Origin: a virus
Length of the DNA: 45,130 nt
Virus record (IMG/VR): IMGVR_UViG_3300047546_003235
Location: 1-45,130 of that record
Strand: one strand, 5' to 3'
The notes under the pieces: model-generated
Seen by the model: only the letters and a program-made list of their open reading frames with translations
The model's database searches: none
Told to the model about the DNA's origin: nothing
Position numbers and translations under genes: made by a program
Shown: positions 38,277 through 45,130 of the stretch, one piece after another
How positions within the stretch are numbered: position 1 is the first letter of the stretch
Layout of the letters: every line of letters starts with the position of its first letter

Positions 38277-40322
38277 ATGAAATTTGAGCAGATCATCCCC
38301 GAACAGAAACTAGACGAAGTGCGCATGGCACCCAGCAATCTGGACCAGTTCATACGCAGTCCCGAAGCACAGGGCATCAAGGTGGGCTTTGAAGCCGAAC
38401 TTATATTTCCGGGCAAAGCCACCAGTGGTTACGACTATGAGAGTGATCCTGAGCCTGATTACAGTGAAGATCGTAGAGCCAGAGACATAGATGATATCAT
38501 TGATTTCTTTGACGATGGGGAGTACAACAGCAGCCGTGACCTACGAGAATTGCGCGAAACTCTGGAAGAAAGCTACTTGGAATGGTTCTTAGAACAGTTT
38601 GACGAGCACTGGAGTGAAGTAATGGAAACGGCCGTGGAGGAATGGATCGAGGCCAATGACTGGGACTGGGACGAAAAGATTCGCGACCATCTGACTGAAA
38701 TGGATCTGTCTGATGAGCAGATTGATCAGGCCCTGGCGGCTGGCAGTCGTGCCAGCAGTATTACCAGTAGCCGCGAGGAGGCCAATGCTCGCAAGAACAA
38801 TGAAGCTTATGCTCATTATGCTGAAGCCCGTGATGCTGCTGCTGAAGAATTGCGTGAATATGTGCAAGGATCAATTGAAAGCCAGGATCGTAACTATGAA
38901 AATGCCCGTGAAGAAGCCGAAGAAGAATTCCGCAGCAATGGTGAAGCCATGGAAGGCGACTGGCTACTCAACGAGGGCTTGCGCTACATGAGTGACATTA
39001 ATGCCAACTATACCATCAGCTGGCCCTATTACGAATACTCTCAACGGGCTGGTGGGGAATTCAATGAGGATAGTGCTCACGAACTGGCAATAGGTCTCAA
39101 GCGTAGTGTGCCTGATCTGCGAGAGGAAAACGAAGAATACGATCCCATCGTGCGGGTGGGCGGTGGCTACCATAGCGTGAATCGCAGTTATGTTCGCAAT
39201 CCCAACCTCTGGATCATTGAATCCGACGGCAGCCTGAGTGCCGATGACGATGATGACATGCCGGCTGAAATTGTCAGTCCCCCAATTCCCATAGCACAGT
39301 TTGACAATGTGATCAAAGACTTCTGGGCCTGGGCACAAAGTGAAGATGCTTACAGCAATGAAAGCACTGGATTCCATGTGGGTGTAAGCCTGCCCTACGA
39401 CAATGTGGACTACATGAAACTGGCCCTGTTCCTGGGTGATGAATATGTGCTGGAAACATTTGACCGTCTGGGCAATACATATACTGAAAGCGCACTGAAA
39501 AAGATTCGCCGTGACATGAAACCCATAGACTATCCCAATGCTGTAAACTTGATGCGAGCCAACTTGATTGAACTGGCCAGCAAGACCATACGCAGCAATC
39601 GCAGCCATGGTAAGTACACCAGTATCAACCCCAAGGATGGATATGTAGAGTTCCGTAGCATGGGCGGAGAAAACTACTTCAAAGAATTACCACAGGTCAT
39701 CAACACCATCAAGCGTTATGCCTACGCCATGTACATTGCTAGCAATCCACATGTGGAGCGTAAGGAATACGCCAAGAAATTGTACAAACTGGTGGGCCGT
39801 GTGGCCCCTGAGTCACAAGATATCGTACAGATGTTTGTGAAGTACAGTACTGGTGAAATAGCCAAGAGCGAACTGTTTGGTACAGCCAAGGCACGCCAGC
39901 AGGCTCGCCAGGCACAGAAACAGACTGGAACTGGTGGTAAGGCTTACTGGCAAGTCAGTGTGCCCAGCCGCAGTCACATGAACATAGAAGTGGTGGCCGG
40001 TAGTGAAGCTGAAGCCATCAGCCGCGCCAAGAATTCAGAAAGTGCCTGGGCCAATCTGCCCGACAACCTGTTTGTGGCCAAACCCATCCGGCCCTATCAG
40101 GAGCCAGCACAACCAGCACAGCCGGCCTTCGCACAGCCCACTGGTGGAGAGTTCAGCGGCCAGTGGCGTATTGTGAACAGCAGCGGAGATACTGTGCACA
40201 CATTTGGCGGCATAGGCAACAGTCAGAGTGATGCCAACAGACATGCTCTGCGTTGGTTACACAGCAGTGGCATGATTGGTCGCAACAATGACGAATACAA
40301 TGTTATACCAATCATGCGATAA
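38277..40322 (+). CDS. amidoligase-like protein, possible injected head protein
   Basis: A 681-residue protein. The N-terminus MKFEQIIPE has the head-targeting-like I-x-E. The amidoligase-like core follows: VGFEAELIF (E39, E41), a long acidic helical insert (about 50-240), then NLWIIESDGSLSADDD, PAEIVSPPIPIAQFDNV and STGFHVGVSLPYD, which fit the glutamine synthetase/ATP-grasp-like amidoligase pattern of paired Glu, Asp and His. A domain ending VEFRSMGGENYF completes it. The C-terminus has two short W-centred repeats (YWQVSVPS, QWRIVNSS). The reaction would be formation of an amide bond; the substrate is unknown. Confidence 0.72.
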   Translation: MKFEQIIPEQKLDEVRMAPSNLDQFIRSPEAQGIKVGFEAELIFPGKATSGYDYESDPEPDYSEDRRARDIDDIIDFFDDGEYNSSRDLRELRETLEESYLEWFLEQFDEHWSEVMETAVEEWIEANDWDWDEKIRDHLTEMDLSDEQIDQALAAGSRASSITSSREEANARKNNEAYAHYAEARDAAAEELREYVQGSIESQDRNYENAREEAEEEFRSNGEAMEGDWLLNEGLRYMSDINANYTISWPYYEYSQRAGGEFNEDSAHELAIGLKRSVPDLREENEEYDPIVRVGGGYHSVNRSYVRNPNLWIIESDGSLSADDDDDMPAEIVSPPIPIAQFDNVIKDFWAWAQSEDAYSNESTGFHVGVSLPYDNVDYMKLALFLGDEYVLETFDRLGNTYTESALKKIRRDMKPIDYPNAVNLMRANLIELASKTIRSNRSHGKYTSINPKDGYVEFRSMGGENYFKELPQVINTIKRYAYAMYIASNPHVERKEYAKKLYKLVGRVAPESQDIVQMFVKYSTGEIAKSELFGTAKARQQARQAQKQTGTGGKAYWQVSVPSRSHMNIEVVAGSEAEAISRAKNSESAWANLPDNLFVAKPIRPYQEPAQPAQPAFAQPTGGEFSGQWRIVNSSGDTVHTFGGIGNSQSDANRHALRWLHSSGMIGRNNDEYNVIPIMR

Positions 40323-40337
40323 TGGCACCAAAAACCG

Positions 40338-40366
40338 TTGCGTTTGTTGCTGAAATCTGACATAAT
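40338..40366 (+). promoter_or_regulatory. sigma-70-type promoter with start at or near the ATG
   Basis: TTGCGT 40338-40343 and CATAAT 40361-40366, spacing 17 nt. The expected transcript start is about 40373, which is the ATG of the next gene, so that message may be leaderless. Confidence 0.55.
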
Positions 40367-40372
40367 AACACC

Positions 40373-40555
40373 ATGAGCCCGCGAAACCAGGATGATGTGA
40401 GTTATGAGGTCATAACTCAGGAGGATCCCGAAACTGGAGACCTAATCGTGCCCATTCCACAAGAACTGCTGGACAAAATGGGCTGGCGTGAGGGTGACCA
40501 AATAGAGTGGAAAGTTGACACACTGGGTCGCTGGGTCTTGAGTAAAGTAATATGA
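40373..40555 (+). CDS. AbrB/MazE/SpoVT-like DNA-binding protein
   Basis: A 60-residue protein. TQEDPETGDLIVPIPQELLD then KMGWREGDQIEWKVDTLG and RWVLSKV is the swapped-hairpin AbrB/MazE fold: a strand, the 'L-x-x-x-G-W-x-x-G-D' turn and a final strand. Such domains bind DNA as dimers, in regulators and antitoxins. No toxin gene is adjacent, so a transcriptional role is more likely. The stop overlaps the next start (ATGA). Confidence 0.75.
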   Translation: MSPRNQDDVSYEVITQEDPETGDLIVPIPQELLDKMGWREGDQIEWKVDTLGRWVLSKVI

Positions 40556-40953
40556 CCAACAATACCCTGTCTGTTGATGATGGCATAACCATTGACTTGA
40601 GTGGTATAGACTCCAGCACCATAAACTACCCCAGTAGCAGCATTTACACAGTAAGCGGACCCGCATCTGGCTCCTTGAGCTGGAGCAGCATGAATGATAC
40701 CATAACTCTGGGAAATTATAGCCAGAATGAGTTGCATGTGCAGGGCAATGCCCGAGTCACTGGTGATCTCACTGTGGCTGGTATCAGTGTGGGCGAAACG
40801 CTCAAGCGTATTGAAGAACGCCTGAACATCCTGCGCCCCAATCCTGAACTGGAATCACGCTGGTCAGAACTCCGGGCACTGGGCGAACAATACCGTGCTC
40901 TGGAAGCCGAGTTGCTGGAAAAAGAGCACATGTGGGCCCAGCTTACTAAATAA
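40552..40953 (+). CDS. conserved phage protein with beta-repeat and coiled coil
   Basis: A 133-residue protein starting in an ATGA overlap. Residues 1-75 are beta-like (ITIDLSGIDSSTINYP, LHVQGNARVTGDLTVAG, the latter a fibre-shaft-type repeat). Residues 80-133 are a coiled coil (ETLKRIEERLNILRPNPELE, then RALGEQYRALEAELLEKEH). I associate similar proteins with T4-like marine phages as presumed structural or assembly proteins. Function unproven. Confidence 0.7.
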   Translation: MTNNTLSVDDGITIDLSGIDSSTINYPSSSIYTVSGPASGSLSWSSMNDTITLGNYSQNELHVQGNARVTGDLTVAGISVGETLKRIEERLNILRPNPELESRWSELRALGEQYRALEAELLEKEHMWAQLTK

Positions 40954-40954
40954 C

Positions 40955-40984
40955 TTGACAAAAATATCTTATACATGATATACT
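40955..40984 (+). promoter_or_regulatory. sigma-70-type promoter
   Basis: TTGACA 40955-40960 and TATACT 40979-40984, spacing 18 nt, directly after the previous stop. It drives the gene at 41019 and probably infA and the genes behind it. Confidence 0.8.
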
Positions 40985-41018
40985 GGCAGCATTATCGTCA
41001 AACTATGTACCTTCTAAC

Positions 41019-41402
41019 ATGACAATGCATCTGTTGCCGCCCATGTACAGCACTACTGGTCGCCGTAAGGGCAAGGTAAAATATCGCTCGGCTGAAGCCA
41101 AGCGCCAAGCAGAACAACTGGAACGTGACTGGCAGGCTCTTAAGGGCCGCCATGGCGTCACGGATACTCCACGAAAACGATCCACACCAGCAGTGACCCT
41201 GCCTACAACTGCAAGGTCCCCCATCCGCACCAATGATGTTGTGCCCAGTCTCAAAAGCTGGGACACTGGCGCGGTCACAGTCAAGCAAAGCCAGCAATAC
41301 ACTGGCACCAAGATTTTAGGTATTGGCACCATGCACAAGAGCAATGCAGTGCCCATTTTTAGTGATGAGGAGGCTCACGATATCGCACGTATGCGACGGT
41401 AA
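41019..41402 (+). CDS. conserved basic phage protein, unknown
   Basis: A 127-residue basic protein. ATG 41019 or 41025 could be the start; neither has a Shine-Dalgarno. [20 protein letters not shown], then [18 protein letters not shown], a Pro/Thr-rich linker, and the end [20 protein letters not shown] with a final ARMRR. I recall this layout from several phage genomes. Function unknown. It is followed by infA after 5 nt. Confidence 0.7.
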   Translation: MTMHLLPPMYSTTGRRKGKVKYRSAEAKRQAEQLERDWQALKGRHGVTDTPRKRSTPAVTLPTTARSPIRTNDVVPSLKSWDTGAVTVKQSQQYTGTKILGIGTMHKSNAVPIFSDEEAHDIARMRR

Positions 41403-41407
41403 TTATT

Positions 41408-41623
41408 ATGGCAAAAGAAGAAGCAATCAGACTAGAAGGCAGAGTGGTGGATGTTCTACCCAATGCCATGTTCCGCGTAAAACTACCTAGCGAACAGGTG
41501 GTAACTGGGCATATCAGCGGCCGCATGCGTCAGCATGAAATCAGAATTCTACTGGGGGATCTAGTAGAGCTGGAATTCAGTCCCTATGACCTGACCAAGG
41601 GCCGTATTGTCAAACGCAAATAA
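41408..41623 (+). CDS. infA: translation initiation factor IF-1
   Basis: A 71-residue protein that matches bacterial IF-1 over its whole length (E. coli has 72). It starts [20 protein letters not shown], then [20 protein letters not shown], the S1/OB-fold hallmark, and [20 protein letters not shown], ending [12 protein letters not shown]-1 binds the ribosomal A site and modulates IF-2 and IF-3 during start selection. Host-type IF-1 genes are rare in phages of ordinary size. Its stop overlaps the next start (TAATG). Confidence 0.92.
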   Translation: MAKEEAIRLEGRVVDVLPNAMFRVKLPSEQVVTGHISGRMRQHEIRILLGDLVELEFSPYDLTKGRIVKRK

Positions 41624-42273
41624 TGGCCCTCTACGATGCAGGTCATTTCATAGGATTCGTACCCGGTGCACAAAAGTTGCCCTTTTTGGGCAGTGACTCA
41701 GAATGTCTGTTTGAAAAAAACCGGCTGCAGCAGCCCGCTGGTTGGCCCTATCACACACTGGCCATAGACTATGACCTAAATACCCATGGGCATAGATGCC
41801 AGCCCATAGAAAATCTGGACTTAGACAATTACATATTGTTTGTGGGCTGCAGCCTGACTATGGGTATAGGTGTTCGCCTTGAACATAGCTATCCGTACCT
41901 GGTGGCACAAGAATTGGGCATGAGCTACTACAACCTGGCAGTGGGTGGTACTGGTGATGATGTGCTAGCTTATAATACCACAATGTGGAGGACCAAGATC
42001 CAGCAGCCCCCACGACTAGTGATAATTCAATGGTCATCGCGGGGGCGCCTGGTCTGCCACGACGGGCCAGAAAACTGGGCTAACCATGGTTCCTGGAGTA
42101 ATAGCAGGGACTATATCACTGGGCAACATTACCTGGATAAACTGGGCTATTTTCGTGCCCGCAGAACGCTGTTAAAACGGCAACTGGTTTCACTATACTC
42201 TTGCCCTGTGATGCAATTTGCCCCCGTAACTGGAGCCAGCACGATGATGACACGATCCTGCCTGCCCCAGTAG
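41623..42273 (+). CDS. SGNH/GDSL-type hydrolase, N-terminal part (frameshifted gene)
   Basis: 216 residues in this frame. SGNH features: the nucleophile motif FVGCSLTMG (Ser77), the glycine block NLAVGGTGDD, and IIQWSSRGRL. The frame then runs into a nonsense tail after MQFAP (TGASTMMTRSCLPQ) and stops. The true C-terminal part, with the Asp/His block, is in the -1 frame to 42371. A C-run at 42221-42225 marks the likely break. SGNH proteins are esterases or lipases, and T4-like marine phages carry similar ones. Active only if the frame is restored. Confidence 0.75.
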   Translation: MALYDAGHFIGFVPGAQKLPFLGSDSECLFEKNRLQQPAGWPYHTLAIDYDLNTHGHRCQPIENLDLDNYILFVGCSLTMGIGVRLEHSYPYLVAQELGMSYYNLAVGGTGDDVLAYNTTMWRTKIQQPPRLVIIQWSSRGRLVCHDGPENWANHGSWSNSRDYITGQHYLDKLGYFRARRTLLKRQLVSLYSCPVMQFAPVTGASTMMTRSCLPQ

Positions 42274-42371
42274 ATTTAGCGCGTGACCTAATGCACATGG
42301 GCGTGCAGAGTCATGTAGCTATTGCCCAGCAAATGGTCCAGTCGGTTCGTGATAAATACTGGCATGCGTGA
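42225..42371 (+). pseudogene. SGNH/GDSL-type hydrolase, C-terminal part in the -1 frame
   Basis: This frame reads RNWSQHDDDTILPAP, then VDLARDLMHMGVQSHVAIAQ and ends DKYWHA. It contains the D-x-x-H block (DLMH) that completes the SGNH triad. It joins smoothly to MQFAP of the upstream frame by slipping back one base in the C-run (CCCCC). It overlaps the SOD start by 8 nt. Confidence 0.7.
42351..42358 (+). promoter_or_regulatory. T4-type late promoter element, leaderless, inside SGNH coding sequence
   Basis: GATAAATACTGGC then ATG at 42364. The predicted transcript start (6 nt after the element) is exactly the A of the SOD ATG. It matches the 10-base form seen at 20913, 23664 and 43689. Confidence 0.55.
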
Positions 42372-42921
42372 ATTACTGACTTTGCTAGAACAAAAAAGCA
42401 GTTCTGGCGACCTAGAAATTGTGAATTTAGCCTATGGTGAAAACCAATTGGCGCCAGTAATCAGTGGAGCCAGCATGCGCTACCACTATGGTAAATTGGC
42501 CCATGGCTATGCCGAGCGTTTCAATAAAAAGGAAGGTGACCGTACCTTCAACTATGCGGGGGCATGGTTACACAATGTGTATTTCACACAGTTTCGCCAA
42601 CCCAGGCAGAACAACAAGCCCAACGGCCCTGTGGGAAACCTTATCAAGCAAAAATACAAGACCTGGGATGACTTCAAGGAAGAGTTCAAATCTGAAGCCA
42701 TGAAGCTACAGGGTTCAGGCTGGATATATCTGGCTCGTGACGGCAGCATAAAAACCATCCACAACCACCAGGTGCGTAATGATATATTGGTATTGGTTGA
42801 CATGTGGGAACATGCCTACAACCTAGATTACGGCACAGATAAAAAACGCTATCTGGACAACATCTGGCGAGTCTTTGACTGGAATGTGATCAACAGTCGC
42901 TGGGGTCAAGCATACAAATGA
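42364..42921 (+). CDS. sodA/sodB-like: Fe/Mn superoxide dismutase
   Basis: A 185-residue protein; ATG 42364 is chosen over 42322, which adds a leader within the SGNH gene. All metal ligands are present: H41 (YHYGK), H70 (AWLHNVYF), D146 and H150 (DMWEHAYNLDY); Tyr49 matches the active-site Tyr. The second-shell residue has a His (HNHQ) where many Mn enzymes have Gln, as in some mycobacterial or archaeal SODs, so the metal is uncertain. The family turns superoxide into peroxide and oxygen. The N-terminus MRELLTLLE fits the head-targeting pattern. Confidence 0.9.
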   Translation: MRELLTLLEQKSSSGDLEIVNLAYGENQLAPVISGASMRYHYGKLAHGYAERFNKKEGDRTFNYAGAWLHNVYFTQFRQPRQNNKPNGPVGNLIKQKYKTWDDFKEEFKSEAMKLQGSGWIYLARDGSIKTIHNHQVRNDILVLVDMWEHAYNLDYGTDKKRYLDNIWRVFDWNVINSRWGQAYK

Positions 42922-43349
42922 AAATCCAGGAATTGTTTGAGGGTATCAATCCAGATATTCTAAAGTCCGGGTACAGGCGAGAAAAGACCATCAATACTAC
43001 CAAAGGCACCATTCGCCTTGTTGCCCAGCAACTAGGGCGCAGTGCAGTATATCCCGAACTGACCATAAATGCGTACAATGCACAGGGTGAAAAGATAGCC
43101 TACACCCGATTCACAATAAGAAACCTGGAAAAATGGAAAATATTCCTGGGCAATCGTAAGCGTCCCGAACAAGCACACCTGATAGCAGGAAATGTTTCAG
43201 TCTGGAGAGATTATCAAAAGCTGGGTATTGCCCGTGAGATGTACCGTTTTGCCAATCAACTGGGTAATGACATAGAACCCAGCCCCGTTCAAACAGATCA
43301 GGGCAAAGCCATGTGGCGCAGTTTCCGAAAACAAGATTTTTTATCATGA
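42918..43349 (+). CDS. GNAT-like acetyltransferase
   Basis: A 143-residue protein, ATG 42918 in an ATGA overlap with SOD. The N-terminus MKIQELFEG has the (L/I)-x-E pattern. The C-terminal half has [20 protein letters not shown], the acetyl-CoA binding motif of GNATs (Q-x-x-G-I-A), and the end [15 protein letters not shown]. The protein is short and the first half is diverged, so the substrate cannot be inferred. It may modify a host target early in infection if packaged. Confidence 0.68.
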   Translation: MKIQELFEGINPDILKSGYRREKTINTTKGTIRLVAQQLGRSAVYPELTINAYNAQGEKIAYTRFTIRNLEKWKIFLGNRKRPEQAHLIAGNVSVWRDYQKLGIAREMYRFANQLGNDIEPSPVQTDQGKAMWRSFRKQDFLS

Positions 43350-43669
43350 TCACACTTACACAATCAGCACAAGCCAAAATCGCAGATATCCTAGCCGAAG
43401 AAAACAATCCGGCCATTAAGCTCAGATGCTTTGTACAGGGCGGCGGCTGTAGCGGTTTCAGCTATGGATTCACCCTGGATGACACTTTGAACGAAGATGA
43501 CTTCCAGGTGGAATTCCCTGGTGGCAGCGTACTAGTAGACAGTATCAGTGCACAATACTTGCAAGGTGCCGAAATAAACTATAAAGAAGAACTGCTGGGC
43601 AGCAGTTTTGTCATAAACAATCCCAACGCCACCACAACTTGCGGATGCGGAAGTAGCTTTGCGGTATAG
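43346..43669 (+). CDS. iscA-like: A-type iron-sulfur carrier (IscA/ErpA/HesB-like)
   Basis: A 107-residue protein, ATG 43346 in an ATGA overlap. The three conserved cysteines are at C35 (GGGCSGF), C99 and C101 (TTCGCG), the same spacing as E. coli IscA. These bind an Fe-S cluster or iron for delivery to target proteins. HesB-like genes are known from T4-like cyanophages. It ends the cassette and may help mature a host or phage Fe-S enzyme during infection. Confidence 0.88.
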   Translation: MITLTQSAQAKIADILAEENNPAIKLRCFVQGGGCSGFSYGFTLDDTLNEDDFQVEFPGGSVLVDSISAQYLQGAEINYKEELLGSSFVINNPNATTTCGCGSSFAV

Positions 43670-43688
43670 CCTGTGAACTCTGTTCAGT

Positions 43689-43696
43689 GATAAATA
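43689..43696 (+). promoter_or_regulatory. T4-type late promoter element
   Basis: GATAAATACTG, predicted start about 14 nt before the ATG at 43716, with AGAGGAA as Shine-Dalgarno. A weak hairpin (GAAC-TCT-GTTC) precedes it. Confidence 0.7.
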
Positions 43697-43715
43697 CTGA
43701 ATAGAGGAACCACAC

Positions 43716-45130
43716 ATGGCTATTTCCGGACAAGCAAACATCAATATTGCCAATACACCCAACCAGCCCCTGGGCAGTGACAGTCTTTTCACTGCCTTTA
43801 ATACCGTTCAAAATAACTTTACCACACTGTTCCAGGCCAGTAGCCCCATCACCAGCCTCACTGCTGGGCCCGGTATCACAGTCAGCAACAGTACCATCGC
43901 CAGCTATCAAATAATTAACACTGGTGTCACCAGTCTGATAGCCGGTAACAATATCACTATAACCAGTACCACCGGTACCCCCAGTTCCAATGGTGCTCTG
44001 ATCATCAGTGCTACTGGTGGTAACGGTGGTGGAGGTGGAGTTACCAGCGTGGGTGTTGTAAGTAATACCCTGAGTGTGACCAACACTCCTATTATCAGCA
44101 CAGGTAACATTCGTGTGGAATTGGCTAACATTGCTAACTTGACCGCGGGCACCTATCGCAATCCCAACCTGGCAGTAGACAGCACAGGACGCATCATCAG
44201 CATAGCCAACGGTGGCACCACTGGCGTCACCAGTGTGGGCTTGACTGCTGGTGCTGGTATTAGTGTCAGCGGCAGTCCTGTTAATGGTAACAGTGGCAAT
44301 GGTGCGGGATCAGGCAACATCACTGTCACGAACACTGGCGTCACTAGCCTGATCGCAGGTACTGGTATAATTCTGAGTGGCAGCAACGGTGCAGTGACCA
44401 TCAGCAGTACAGGCGGTGGGGGTGGAGGGACCGGCACTGTAACTAGTGTGAGTGTGGCCAGCAACACTTTGACTGTCAGTGGCAGTCCTATAGTTAGTGC
44501 TGGAACCATCACAGTGGACCTACCCAGTAGCATAAGCGTTGCTAACGTCACTGCCAGTAACGCCAACTTGGGTAATATACTCAGCGCCAATGTGGTGGTC
44601 AGCACCACAGATGCCACACCCATGATTGTGAGTGTGTCCAGTAATTCAGGGTTTAGTGTGCAGCACAGACGATCACGTGGTACTGTGGGATCACCACTAC
44701 CTGTGGTCACTGGTGACTTGCTCATGGCATTCCGTGCCAGAGGTTACAGCAACTTTAATACCTATCAGTTGGCCGGCCAGATCAATATTGCAGCCAACGG
44801 AGCTCCTGCTGATAGCACCAGCTTGGTACCCAGTGATGTGTTCATAAATGCCACCAGTACCAGCAATCGTGTGAGCAGCTTCAAATTAACAAATAACGGC
44901 AACTCCTTCTTTCCAGGTACCATAGCAGCCACCGTTCTGGCCAATACTGCGCCCATCACCACTGAAGTGGCTGCACGTGCGCGGGGTGCCAACATAGACA
45001 GTCCTGCCAATATAGAAACTGGTGATTATTTGTACCGCCTGACTGCACTGGGATACACCAGTAACGGACAGAGCAATGTAAACAACATCACTGGGTATGC
45101 TTATGCTGGGGGCATAGAGGTTGTGGCGGC
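43716..45130 (+). CDS. fibre-like virion protein (partial, runs off the window)
   Basis: 471 residues are visible with no stop. The start MAISGQANINIANTPNQPLG, then SDSLFTAFNTVQNNFTTLF, resembles tail-fibre N-terminal segments. Then come beta-rich repeats such as TSLIAGNNITITST and GGGGGVTSVGVVSNTLSVTN, then NTGVTSLIAGTGIILSGS and GGGGTGTVTSVSVASNTLTV. A globular region starts near SGFSVQHRRSRGTVGSPLPV and ends in this window within YAYAGGIEVVA. Probably a long tail fibre or similar. The remainder is needed to identify the tip. Confidence 0.75.
   Translation, partial: MAISGQANINIANTPNQPLGSDSLFTAFNTVQNNFTTLFQASSPITSLTAGPGITVSNSTIASYQIINTGVTSLIAGNNITITSTTGTPSSNGALIISATGGNGGGGGVTSVGVVSNTLSVTNTPIISTGNIRVELANIANLTAGTYRNPNLAVDSTGRIISIANGGTTGVTSVGLTAGAGISVSGSPVNGNSGNGAGSGNITVTNTGVTSLIAGTGIILSGSNGAVTISSTGGGGGGTGTVTSVSVASNTLTVSGSPIVSAGTITVDLPSSISVANVTASNANLGNILSANVVVSTTDATPMIVSVSSNSGFSVQHRRSRGTVGSPLPVVTGDLLMAFRARGYSNFNTYQLAGQINIAANGAPADSTSLVPSDVFINATSTSNRVSSFKLTNNGNSFFPGTIAATVLANTAPITTEVAARARGANIDSPANIETGDYLYRLTALGYTSNGQSNVNNITGYAYAGGIEVVA

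Noticed and set aside
42322-42363. Upstream start of the superoxide dismutase
   Set aside because: It would add 14 residues lying in the coding region of the SGNH C-terminus. ATG 42364 lies at the late promoter's predicted start and gives a normal length.

Overview
The window reads as part of the genome of a T4-like (myovirus-type) bacteriophage of an aquatic Gram-negative bacterium; it does not look like bacterial chromosome. The supports are: very dense packing with 4-nt ATGA or GTGA stop/start overlaps; many small phage-type hypothetical proteins; repeated T4-type late promoter elements (G/C-ATAAATA-CT) before virion-type genes; giant LamG-domain and glycine-rich adhesin genes; dCMP deaminase and MazG-like genes; and a free-standing GIY-YIG homing endonuclease. 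The curli-related gene set recalls the curli clusters reported in pelagimyophage genomes, but base composition is near 50% GC by eye, so the host is probably not marine SAR11. I cannot name the host. No tRNA, rRNA or CRISPR array was seen, and there is no stretch of 300 bases or more without a gene.

Region 1 (1-11,280, plus strand) holds early or middle-type genes: a methyltransferase-like protein, DUF3307, four compact genes behind near-perfect sigma-70 promoters, a SWIM zinc-finger protein, micro-membrane proteins, a calcineurin-like phosphoesterase, a small winged-helix protein with its own promoter, inverted repeat and terminator, a MazG-like protein and a dCMP deaminase. From 6,904 to 11,280 lies a tandem array of about 15 small paralogues that mostly end in F-x-L-R-W. 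In its second half every gene starts inside the stop of the one before, and the Leu-Arg-Trp codons double as the next gene's Shine-Dalgarno.

Region 2 (11,351-19,989, minus strand) is an accessory island in reverse orientation: csgF-like, csgG-like, a curlin-repeat protein, a FecR-domain protein, a large secreted curlin-repeat protein, a DUF4337-like membrane protein, a micro-protein, and then a CHASE2 sensor and a class III adenylate cyclase separated by a GIY-YIG homing endonuclease. The endonuclease falls exactly where a normally single CHASE2-cyclase receptor would be cut between its membrane helices. A near-consensus CRP (cAMP receptor protein) palindrome lies in the divergent promoter region upstream of csgF, so the island may form a cAMP-linked regulatory loop.

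Region 3 (20,071-45,130, plus strand) is late and virion-related: small membrane proteins, a tail or virion protein, two tandem six-module LamG proteins of about 1,500 residues, three proteins sharing a short N-terminal module (one beta-propeller-like, two glycine-rich), and an amidoligase-like protein. A compact cassette follows: AbrB-like, IF-1 (infA), an SGNH hydrolase with a frameshift, Fe/Mn superoxide dismutase, a GNAT and an IscA-type Fe-S carrier. Six late proteins, including a kinase-like one and the amidoligase-like one, start with a short peptide ending in (L/I)-x-E, which resembles the T4 capsid-targeting sequence and suggests they are packaged in the head and injected. The window ends inside a fibre-like gene.
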